A program made the position numbers and the translations under genes. 64,000 nt of DNA, from positions 1-64,000 of the forward strand of contig JAIWZP010000059.1 of the NCBI GenBank assembly GCA_025201375.1, in the 5' to 3' direction. This DNA comes from Gongronella butleri. Taxonomy: Eukaryota > Mucoromycota > Mucoromycetes > Mucorales > Cunninghamellaceae. Shown piece after piece: positions 55,112 through 64,000 of the stretch. The stretch's first letter is position 1. Each line of letters begins with the position of its first letter. Under the pieces are notes generated by a model that was given only the letters and a program-made list of their open reading frames with translations, was not told the DNA's origin and did not search any database.

Positions 55112-56560
55112 GTTGATATAGAAGATCCAAAAGAAAAGGAGACAAAGAAGAACAAACTTGGAAGAGAAACAAAAATAACAGACGGAAAAGCTGCAAACAA
55201 GAAAAAATCGGATATTCAATCTCCGCATGGTCCTCTTCACAGAGCCCACCGCAGCCCTTCAATCATAGCCAAATGCTTTCTGACATTCACAATTGCTTGC
55301 TGTGCTTGATTTGAGTCGCGTCCCAGCACTTTTTTTTTTTCTTGTTCAAGTCACAGGTCTGCGACATCGGGGCCTATCATGGCCACGATCGTCAATGGCA
55401 GTCAATGCGTATCAAATAAGCGTAAATTAAGCCTTTTGAGACTAATTGTGCAAAAGTGTACGCCCCTGCTCAACCAATTCTTGCCTGCTTCATGTCGAGT
55501 CCAAGGTTGAGAGAGTCACAAGGTTGTTTGGCAAGTCGCTCCCTGGCACGCCCATGGGTGCGCTATATTTTTTTCTTTTCGCCCACTTCAGCCCACACCC
55601 TGTACAAAAAGGTGGACAGAGCCGCCGTTAGAAATGCCATGAGCGAGGTTCATTACGCACAAAAACACGAAACACAAGCCGTCAACAGCTGTTGGATGCG
55701 AAGCGTGCGTTTACATCGCGTTTTTTTGCGGCCACCAAAGATCGTTTCGCATTTCATCTTAAAAAGTGGCCCCGTAAAGGCAAAGAATAACAATCATGCC
55801 TAGCTTAAGCACCAGTGAGCCTCGCAAACGTCGCCTTGCATGAATAAAATAAGGTCATGGGAAGTGCGCACTGCATGATCTTGGCGAAAAATAAGGGGTA
55901 TTCGTCTTGCCATTATGCCTGGATCATCACGCGTGCATGCAACGATGGTGTGGCACGACGCGTGATAAGGCGTTCCCCTTGTACCGGGTCGTTGATCACT
56001 TAAAAAAAAAAAAAAAAAAAACGCGCTGCCAAATGAGAAAAAGCAACAATTTAAACAAAGAAAAATGCAAAAAGTAATTTGCTAAACCAAAAAACAAGAG
56101 CCACAAACATGAGAGACGCTGGTCAGGGGTGGCGGTGGGGGGGTCATCGTGCTCAATGAGGGGGCGTAGGCTTTAATTGTGACAAAAGAGCAGCTGTTTC
56201 CCGCACGAGCCGAAGCAAGCGTGGCGCATGGGCTCTTTTTGTTTTAATTTAGAATAAAGATAAAACACTACACGTACAAAGAAAAAAACAAAGAAATTGG
56301 AGGAGAAAACTATACAATAGGGGGAAAGGGGCAATGGACAAAAGTAAGATGTATCTGCTTCACATCTACACAACACATACAAATATCGGCGCACGCACGC
56401 ACGCACGCCAGTATATATAAAAGATACCAAATCGAGTCAAAATGCGACGAGAATCGGTGGAAAAACACAAAAAAAATAAAATAAAAAAAAAATAAAAAAA
56501 CGCCAACACGCATCATGAAACAAGAGGGTGACGGGGGGATTTGAGGCCACGATGCCTTTT
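55112..56560. other. 1.45-kb intergenic region
   Basis: No gene supported between SmD2 and the MGCC protein gene. Contains A runs (56001-56018), an ACGC tetranucleotide run (56394-56407) and A-rich plus-strand sequence near the 3' end of the MGCC gene. Confidence 0.55.
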
Positions 56561-56906
56561 TTAAGCCTTGTTCGTTTCAGGATCCTTTTTTTCGTACGTG
56601 CCTGTGGTCAGAGGATGCACACGTTTTGCATTGGTGGTCATTGGCCGCTGGAAAGTGGGATTGGGCGTCGTGATGATGCTTGTTGGCTTTTCTTCCAAAA
56701 TGGTCTCATTTGCTTCCGATACGCGAATCAAGTGTGTGCCTTGGCCCTCAGGTACGTGTCTCGCAATGCCCTGGTTGTCGATGGTCACCTCATACACTGT
56801 TGGCTGCTCAAAGAAGAAGAAAAAAAAGGGTCAATCGCAATTGTGAGTTTCAAGACGCGTGCATTGTGCTCCGCTGCACCTTTTCTGATGAGTAGCAGCA
56901 ACCCAT
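56561..56906 (-). CDS. Small dually acylated protein with LAMTOR1-like start
   Basis: Two exons (56880-56906, 56561-56806) encode 90 residues. The first exon gives MGCCYSSEK: Gly2 for N-myristoylation and two Cys for palmitoylation, so the protein should be anchored to a vacuolar, endosomal or plasma membrane. The first eight residues are the same as those of animal LAMTOR1/p18,the Ragulator anchor. The remainder (QPTVYEVTIDNQGIARHVPE.., Thr/Pro-rich tail) does not resemble LAMTOR1 helices. It may be a strongly shortened relative or an unrelated acylated protein. It lies 237 bp downstream of the CSA stop on the same strand. Confidence 0.7.
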
Positions 56907-57143
56907 GATGATCAATGGCTTTTGTGAGAGGGAATTGAAGCAAGAAAAAAGAGAGCGAGAGAAGGAGAGGAAAAGAAGCAAAAAAATGCCCACAACAAAG
57001 GGCCAGGCACAAAGAACAAAAAAAAATCGAGGGCTCTTTTTTTTTTTATGTTTCAAGAGAGAGGGCCAAACAAACAAAATGAACTTTATTCTTATGAAAA
57101 AAAAAGGCACGCAGTGCATATCTTGACGACGAATCACCAGGGG

Positions 57144-59120
57144 TTACAAGTCGTCGTCGCTGTCGCTCCATGCATCCAGCTAAATAGAGATTATGTGAGT
57201 CCCCGCGTCCCCTCCCCCCCTTCACAACATGATATCAATTTTTTTACTTCTTTTTTTTTGATGCTTACCTCCATGTTTGTGTCATTGTTGCCATTGGCGT
57301 CAAATGGGTTCAAGAATTGCGGCTCGACGGGTGGGCGATTGGCGTCCCAGACGAGGATGTCGCCCTCTGTGGATCCGCTGTAGAGTTCCTGGTGCGAGCC
57401 GCGCTGGTCGACGCTTGTCACGCGGCCATATGCACCTCTTAGTCGCTTTGTCAACTTGCCGTCCAACAGGCCAAACACGAGCACTTGCTGGTCGTCACTG
57501 GGCACAAACAAGAGCGGGGGCCACACGTCGGCATCCGAGATTACTGCTTGCAGACTCGCTTTGAAGCGATTGCGGAACGACGTGCCATAATTCACAAGCT
57601 CATTGCGCCCCGTCGACGCGTCCCACAATCGTACTTTTTCATCCTTGCCGAGTGTCACCAGGTATTGTCCATCTGAAGACACAGCAAGCCCATTGACGGG
57701 CCAGCTGCCGTGAGCCGTGTTGGTTTCGCCAAGGGGATCCGCTATAATTGAATTGAATTGAATCGAATTGCATGTTCCTGTCCCCCTTTTGTCCCATTGG
57801 CGTCTTGTCGCCATCGCCAACTCCCCCCCTTGACCTTGTGGAGCGTGTCACAGCCCCCTTGCCCTGATTTTTTATTTTTACCTCGATTCTCTTGATCAAG
57901 CGACATCAGACATGCTGACGCGCGTCGAATGTCCCAAACACGCACCGTGCCATCGCCACTAAATAAAAAAAAATGCGGTTTAGTCACCAATTTCTTGCCA
58001 ATGCCATGGCATGGATTGTCATTTCCATTGCTCTCTTTCCACTCACCCGCCGCTGAACAGAGTGAATTCCTTGGTGGGCGACCAAATGCATGAATATACC
58101 TCGCCAACGTGGCCCGATAAGGAATGCGTGAATGCACCGCTGCGTAGATCACACAGGCGTATCCTTGGCTCGGCAGCTGCAGCTACAGTAAGAAAAATAA
58201 AAAAGGAGGCGTCAAAAAAACGCCCAATTCGCTGTTTAACGCTTTTTTTATCTTTTTTTTTTTAGTCCTTGTCTTACTTGCGACGAGTGAGTGTGTGGCA
58301 ATGGGCGAAATGGCTTGTCTATGCACTAAGGACTCGAGCGGAAATGTGCATGCAACCTAATAAATCAAAAATAGAATAAAAGCAGAGAAAAATTAGGACG
58401 ATCGCGTCGATCACCCCCTTTTTCATGACGCGGGCGATCGAAGGTGCTCATGCACGACCACTCTCCTCATTTTTTCAGCCTTACGGTCATCATGTTGGTA
58501 TCCCAGACACGCACGGTCTGATCGTAGCTTGAAGTGATGAACATGCCCGTGTCAAACGGGTACCAGGACACGCTCGAGACCGCGTATTGGTGTCTATCGG
58601 CTCTACAAATGCAAATTGTGTGCGCGTGAGAACGCGTGAGCAATAAAAATCGCGCGTATTACCTTGCCACACTGGCAATGGGGGGAATCTTGGTGACATT
58701 TTGGCGCGCGGCGCCCACGTGCATGTCGTAAATGTGTACGCGTCCGTCCGAGCCGCCAGACATCAGGCTGCGGCAACGTAAAAAAGAGAAGGAGACAGCG
58801 TCAGAGTTGTGCATTTCGCTCGAATTGATCATTTTCTGGAGTTTTTACTATCTTTCTTCAATGTTTTCCGTGCCAAGGCAGGTGACGGCGCCTATAAAAG
58901 TACGTGTGAGAGAGTGCGCAAGGAGAAGAAAGAAAATTCACTAGGTGTGAGTATTTTATACGCCTAGTTTGACCGAAAAAGGCGTTTTACCTCTGTGGAC
59001 GCGTTTCATTTCTTTTTGCTGGCTAAGCTGCAGAGCATAATATCGCTTTGTTACCTCGGCACGGCGGATAGTCAAGGGCTGGATACAGCCATACTCGCGC
59101 ATCTTGAGGTAGCCATACAT
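57144..59120 (-). CDS. ERCC8: CSA/ERCC8 WD40 protein (transcription-coupled repair)
   Basis: Nine exons (58991-59120, 58849-58891, 58663-58767, 58485-58602, 58278-58356, 58047-58182, 57882-57958, 57269-57741, 57144-57179) encode 398 residues (human 396). CSA is the DDB1-CUL4 substrate receptor that acts on stalled RNA polymerase II. The N terminus MYGYLKMREYGCIQPLTIRR aligns without gaps to the human start, which fixes the ATG. The remaining landmarks are LMSGGSDGRVHIYD, SVSWYPFDTGMFITSSYD, RIRLCDLRSGAFTHSLSGH, VRVWDIRRASACLMSLDQ, DEKVRLWDASTGRNELVNYG and ELYSGSTEGDILVWD. The last, 36-nt exon encodes the acidic end LDAWSDSDDDL, counterpart of the human DAWSSSDEEG. It shares a 216-bp divergent promoter with the PheRS alpha gene. 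Confidence 0.93.
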
Positions 59121-59336
59121 GAAGACAAAAACGCAAAAAGAATAGAATTGTCGCAGCAAAAGATACCTTTTTGGAGGCCGACTTGCTTGCTGCGCGTCGG
59201 AATTTGAAAATGTTCCGGCGGCGTGGAGTCCGGCACCGGGCCGTCGAATGAGTCACTTTGGGAAATTGAAAGTGGCTGATCCCTTTTTTGTTCTTTCTCT
59301 TTCCCTTTTTTTTTTCGTTCCTTCCATTTTGCCACC

Positions 59337-61262
59337 ATGTCTACCGCCGAAACACTGCAGCACCTTGTGCTCCAAACGCTCGACAAGAACACCGTTATCA
59401 ACGACTCAAAGGACCTCGTTGAGGACCAGCTCGCTTTGCTGGGCGCTCTCAACAGTCTCAAGTCCAAGAACGTAAGGACCCACCCTCTTCCTGTCACCGG
59501 GGCAACTGGCTCTTTCTCGACTTTGCACGGCCCACCTGCACACCGAGAGCTTGCGTTTTTTTTATTTTTGCCACATTCTTACGTTGTTTTTCTCGTTTTT
59601 ATATAGATGGTCGACTTTGAATATCTTGACCGCGAGGTTTGGTACCTGACCGAAGAAGGCAAGCAGGTTGCCGAGCAGGGCAGCCACGAGGCGCGCTACT
59701 TTGACTTGGTCCCCGCTGGCGACGAGGGCATTTCCATGGCAGAAGTCAAGGTAAAAACGTCAAAACATACACAATAAGCGCGGCACGATCCATTTACATG
59801 CTCCTTTTTGCTTTTTTTTTCTAGGCTGTGCTGGGCGACGTCGCGTCGGTTGGCCAAGGCAAGGCCTTCAAGAACAAGTGGATCAAGAAGAACGGCGACA
59901 ATGTCCTGCGTCTCGTTGATTCGATTGTCGATCAGACCAAGCTGGATCTCCAGGAGGTGCAAAAGAATGGCACGCTGTCCAATGCCAAGCTCTTGACCGA
60001 CTACAAGAAGCGCAAGCTCGTCGATAAGCAGTACGACCCGCAATTGCTATCATTTTTCGTGTTTTGCTGTTTTCTCACTTTTTTTATTCACTTTTGTACA
60101 GAAAGCTGACGACGTACAAGGTGACCAAGGGCCCTGAGTTCGCGCTCGAGATCAAAAAGGAGGCCACGGACATCACGTACGAGATGCTGCAGTCGGGCGA
60201 GTGGAAAAACGCGACTTTCAAGAAATACAACTTTGATGCCGCGGGCATTGCGCCCAATGGCGGCCACTTGCACCCCCTGATGAAGGTGCGCCAGGAGTTC
60301 CGCGAAATCTTCTTTGAAATGGGCTTCCAAGAGATGCCCACCAACTGCTTCATGGAATCCAGCTTCTGGAACTTTGATGCTCTCTTCCAGCCCCAGCAGC
60401 ACCCTGCTCGCGACGCCCACGACACATTCTTCTTGAAGGGTAAGCTAAAAAGAAAGATCAAAAAGGCAGCCGGACACGTCACAGGACGCGCCGCGTCGCG
60501 TCTTTTTTCGATTTTTTTTTTTTTTTACTTATTTTTTTTACTTTTCTTTGGCTAGACCCCGAGACGACGGACCGCTTCCCTCGCGACCTGATGGAAAAGA
60601 TCCGCGTGACCCATGAGACGGGTGGCGACACGGGCTCGATTGGCTACAATTACAAGTGGAAGGAAGACGATGCGGGCAAGATGCTTTTGCGCACACACAC
60701 GACGGCCGTCAGCTCGTACATGCTGTACCAGTTGGCCGAGAAGACCAAGGAGCAGGGCTTCTTCAAGCCTGCCAAATACTTCTCGATTGACCGCGTGTTC
60801 CGCAACGAATCCGTCGACGCGACGCATTTGGCCGAATTCCACCAGATCGAGGGCGTTATTGCCGACAAGAATTTGACGCTGGGCGACCTGATTGGCTTCA
60901 TGGACGTGTTCTTCAAGAAGATGGGCATGGACAAGATCCGCTTCAAGCCGACGTACAACCCCTATACCGAGCCGTCCATGGAGATCTTCTCTTACCACGA
61001 CGGCCTCAAAAAGTGGGTCGAGATTGGCAATTCCGGCATGTTCCGCCCCGAGATGCTCCAGCCGCTCGGCCTGCCTCCTGATGTCCGTGTCATTGCCTGG
61101 GGTCTTGGTCTCGAGCGCCCCACCATGGTCAAGTATAGCATCTCCAATATCCGTGACCTCCTCGGCCATAAGGTCAACATTGGCATGATCAAGGAATACC
61201 CCGTCTGCCGCCTCGACAAGAAGATGGGCAAGGAATTGGTCGGTCTCAGCCAAGACGATTAG
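59337..61262 (+). CDS. FRS2: Cytosolic phenylalanyl-tRNA synthetase alpha subunit
   Basis: Five exons (59337-59471, 59607-59750, 59825-60030, 60102-60439, 60556-61262) encode 509 residues, the eukaryotic cytosolic length. The enzyme, an alpha2-beta2 class II synthetase, charges tRNA-Phe. The N-terminal winged-helix DNA/RNA-binding region is followed by the catalytic core: [68 protein letters not shown] and motif 3 in [13 protein letters not shown]. The start has a good context (GCCACCATGT). It is head to head with CSA. Confidence 0.95.
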
Positions 61263-61637
61263 ATCTTTTTCTCTTTCTTTTTTCTCTTTTCCTCGTTTTT
61301 CTCTATTTTTTTTCTTTTGTACTGTGCTTTTAGATCCCCTTTTCGAACATTAAAAAAATACGCATTTTGCACGTCCATTCCATTGCATGAAAATTGGCGA
61401 GCAGAAGGGCGCAGGCTTGCGGTGCCCAAAAAAAAAGATTTTTTTTTTCTTTTTCTCCCTCGCTTGTCTTTTCTTTTATTTTTCCCTCTCTTTTCCTCCC
61501 ACAAGGCTCCTCGCTCTTCATCTGCCTCCGTCCACCCTCACTCGGTAAGAGCGTGTCTTTTTTCTGCCGCGACCTTGACACTGACATGATTGAATTTCTT
61601 CGTTTTTTGACTTAGACACATAATATACACATCAAAG
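61263..61637. promoter_or_regulatory. Casein kinase II beta upstream and 5' leader region
   Basis: Pyrimidine-rich sequence (61430-61500) after the PheRS stop is followed by a likely non-coding 5' intron (donor CTCG|GTAAGAG at 61545-61550, branch-like CTGAC near 61581, acceptor CTTAG at 61611-61615). A 23-nt leader exon (61616-61638) follows, whose last base is the A of the start codon. Confidence 0.5.
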
Positions 61638-62674
61638 AGTAAGACAATCAACGGCCCCAATCAAGGCACCTGGACGTACACTCACCTGTTTTTCTTATTT
61701 TCCTTGCTTCCATAGTGGATGACGTTAGCACCGGCTCAGACAGCGACTATTCAAAGTATTGGATTGATTGGTTTCTCAGCACCAAGGGCAATGAGTATTT
61801 TTGCGAGGTTGACGAAGACTATATCCTCGACCGGTTCAATCTGACCGGCCTGAATGCCGAGGTCCAGCATTATTACATGGAAGCCTTGGACATGATCACC
61901 GACAATTTGGGTAAAAAACAAGAAATTGACGCAATGGAAGCAATGGATGCGACCAACATCTTGCCATCCGTCTTGCTCACCTTGTATTTCTTATTTTTTG
62001 ATCCCAACAGATGAAGAAAATCTCGACGAAAAGGTGCGCGAGGAAGTCGACAAGGCGGCTCGTCACTTGTACGGCCTGATTCACGCTCGTTTTGTGATTA
62101 CGACACGCGGCTTAGCCAAGATGGTAAGGGCATCGTGGACCCAATGTGTTGCCAATGGACCAATTGGGTCGGCAATGGGATCAGTTGGACGAATTGGACG
62201 AACAACGGGGCTATGATCAAAAATCTGATTACATTTTTATTTTTTATTGTTTGCTTTTCTTTTTTGCGTTTCCACTAGCTGGACAAGTACAAAAAGGCCG
62301 AGTTTGGCCGGTGCCCGCGTGTGTTGTGCAATTTGCAGCCATTGCTGCCTGTTGGCCTGTCGGACGTGCCAATGACCAAGACGGTCAAGCTGTATTGCCC
62401 GCGCTGCGAGGACATTTACAACCCAAAGTCATCAAGACACGCGTCGATCGACGGCGCGTACTTTGGCACCTCTGTGCCGCACATGCTCTTCCAGGTGCAC
62501 CCGTCGTACCTGCCCACCAAGAACTATGAGCGCTATGTGCCTCGCATCTTTGGCTTCAAGGTTCATGACATTGCCGAACAACATCGATGGCAAGATCGTG
62601 CGCGTGAAGCCTTTGAGGAAAAGGTCAAGGAGGACCGCAAACAATTGGAATTGGAGCTGCACGCGAACCATTGA
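61638..62674 (+). CDS. CKB1: Casein kinase II regulatory (beta) subunit
   Basis: Exons 61638 (the A of ATG), 61716-61910, 62011-62123 and 62279-62674 encode 234 residues. CK2 beta dimerises through a zinc ribbon and holds two catalytic subunits. The product has [30 protein letters not shown] and [16 protein letters not shown]. The ribbon [19 protein letters not shown] is followed by [14 protein letters not shown]. Exon 2 begins TGGATGACG directly after CCATAG, so the start codon appears to be split A|TG by an intron (61639-61715); without it no in-frame ATG precedes the conserved part. The acidic N terminus ([12 protein letters not shown]) is a likely autophosphorylation site. Confidence 0.9.
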
Positions 62675-63201
62675 TAAAAAAAACACGAAAAACACGCTTT
62701 TCACCCGTCACACCGCCTCCCACATCACGTTTCCGCTCTTTGCGCCAATTCACAGCCCTTCGCGCCTCTATCTATTCTAGTTTTTTTTTTATTTGGATTC
62801 CTTTTTGGCATACGCATCATGATCATCTGACCCTTTCCACCATCACTTTACCGCATGCTACCTTGTTTTTTTCATTGTTCCCGCCGCCTTCCCCTTTTGA
62901 GCCCCTTATTTTGTTAGCTTTCATTTTTCATTGTCTCTTTTTGGAGTAAAGGATGTTGCCTGTACTTTTTATCGTGTGGGGGGCCCATTGTGATCGTCGC
63001 CTCATTAATGCAAGTCATTGACAGCCTCCCTGCAGCCATGGGTGGATTTCATTGTTCTCGCAGGCGTCTTAAAGGGAGGATTGCGCGCGGGTCCACTTCT
63101 TTTCTTCCCCACTTTCAATTTACTTTTTTTTTTTTTTTTTTTTGGCATCTGCTGTTGCCCCCCTCCCTTTCTTTTTTTTTTTTTCTACGCTCCTTTTCTA
63201 T
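62675..63201. promoter_or_regulatory. Intergenic and promoter region before the last gene
   Basis: About 530 bp of pyrimidine-rich sequence with T runs at 63125-63143 and 63172-63184, leading to the ATG at 63202. No other gene seen. Confidence 0.5.
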
Positions 63202-64000
63202 ATGCCTTCCACCCCTTCGTCGCCTGCTGTGGCGTCTGTTGACACGCCGCTCAACGCGCTCAATTATTACAAAGAAGATTACCGACGCATGGACGCGCTG
63301 AATATGAAATTGGGACGCGCGACAGCGTTTTTGTACTGGAAAGACCGCGGCACCATGGCATTGCTGGGATTGACGCTGTACCCATTGATTCTGACGTTCC
63401 TGTTCATCCCGTGGTGCTGGCCGCTCATTTATGATCCGTCTCGACCGACGATGATGTTGTGGCTCATTGGCGTCATGCTGGTTCATTGTTGCCACTTGCT
63501 GACTCTGGCTCTGTTTGGTGTTGCGCTGCACTTTTTTGCGTGGAAGCTGGCCAATGGCGTGTTCCGCGATCTGTACCAGGTGATGAACGACACGCGGCGC
63601 GAAATCTTGGGCGAGCGTCCCGAGGAAGTCACGGTCGACGGGTATGTGCGCCTGATGGAGCTGAATTTCCCCAAAATCGACCGCGTCGCGCCTTGGATTG
63701 CGCCCGTGTGCACTGCCAAGCGCGTCCAAGACGCGTACGTCCGATACACGGTACCTGTCCATGTGATTCTTTTGTTTCTCGAGTCGCTCGTGCCCAGCAT
63801 CGTCTTTTTTGTGATGAGCGACGCATGGACTATGCGCGACTCGGTGTTCAACCTGTCGCTCTATCTCCTTTGGATGGCCATTGTGTCCGTTGGTTGTGTG
63901 GGGGTCATCTTGTTGCTGAATCTTGCGAAATGCCAGGACAAGGACCTCCAGGACCCGTCCGACATGCCGCGCCGCCCCGACATCCTCACGCACAGGTTCC
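63202..64000 (+). CDS. Polytopic membrane protein, partial (runs off the window)
   Basis: An open frame from ATG at 63202 to the last base of the window, 266 codons without a stop or a clear intron. Four hydrophobic segments are visible: about 52-75 (LLGLTLYPLILTFLFIPW), 85-112 (MLWLIGVMLVHCCHLLTLAL), 185-206 (VHVILLFLESLVPSIVFFV) and 218-242 (YLLWMAIVSVGCVGVILLL). A soluble loop of about 70 residues between segments 2 and 3 contains VMNDTRREILGERPEEVTVD. No family was recognised. The 3' end lies outside the window. Confidence 0.7.
   Translation, partial: MPSTPSSPAVASVDTPLNALNYYKEDYRRMDALNMKLGRATAFLYWKDRGTMALLGLTLYPLILTFLFIPWCWPLIYDPSRPTMMLWLIGVMLVHCCHLLTLALFGVALHFFAWKLANGVFRDLYQVMNDTRREILGERPEEVTVDGYVRLMELNFPKIDRVAPWIAPVCTAKRVQDAYVRYTVPVHVILLFLESLVPSIVFFVMSDAWTMRDSVFNLSLYLLWMAIVSVGCVGVILLLNLAKCQDKDLQDPSDMPRRPDILTHRF

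Noticed and set aside
1..64000. Bacterial operons, CRISPR arrays, rRNA genes
   Set aside because: None seen: genes are spliced, direct repeats lack CRISPR spacing, and no rRNA-like sequence was recognised.

Overview
This window is eukaryotic nuclear DNA. Almost every gene is broken by short introns (about 45-230 nt) with GT..AG ends, and gene content points to a fungus, most likely an early-diverging one (Mucoromycota-like). The reasons are an NST1-type protein, a Fanzor nuclease, animal-like complexes that Dikarya often lose (dynactin Arp1, a BORC-like subunit, a CDT1 carrying a PIP degron), and many long A or T homopolymers in introns and promoters. All gene models were spliced by hand. Exon phases close correctly in each multi-exon model, but start codons and a few splice sites remain predictions.

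Layout. Bases 1-3.4 kb hold no gene but contain a 1,015-bp foldback transposon, a small MITE-like element and a degenerate tandem repeat. From 3.4 to 12.5 kb come Arp1 (-), CDT1 (+), a DUF4097-like membrane protein (+) and the Dbp10/DDX54 helicase (-). From 12.7 to 17 kb lies a seven-exon Fanzor (eukaryotic TnpB-like RNA-guided nuclease) gene, with a possible structured RNA just past its stop codon. From 17 to 20.4 kb is repeat-bearing non-coding DNA. From 20.4 to 32 kb come a carbon-nitrogen hydrolase (-), a NUDT15-like Nudix protein (-), a BORCS5-like protein (-), three membrane-anchored proteins and a DCAF7/WDR68 WD40 protein (-). From 32 to 41.6 kb come a FYVE protein (+), a TOE1-type deadenylase (-) and an intronless F-box/LRR protein (+), with a nested MITE at 36.9 kb. 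From 44 to 50.6 kb are NST1 (-) and a sugar-phosphate/nucleotide-sugar transporter (-). From 50.6 to 54.5 kb is a relic-rich region with tandem repeats and an orphan Gag-like zinc-knuckle ORF. From 54.5 to 64 kb come SmD2 (-), a small MGCC-acylated protein (-), CSA/ERCC8 (-), phenylalanyl-tRNA synthetase alpha (+), casein kinase II beta (+) and a partial polytopic membrane protein (+).

Most genes are unrelated housekeeping functions. Themes that recur are CUL4 ligase biology (CDT1 as a substrate, DCAF7 and CSA as WD40 receptors), RNA processing (Dbp10, TOE1, SmD2) and lysosome/vacuole-surface proteins (BORCS5-like, FYVE, MGCC protein). Several pairs are head to head with short shared promoters: Arp1/CDT1, BORCS5-like/tail-anchored protein, CSA/PheRS. 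The most interesting locus is the Fanzor gene, whose C-terminal zinc ribbon is split by a roughly 200-residue Gln/Pro-rich insertion.
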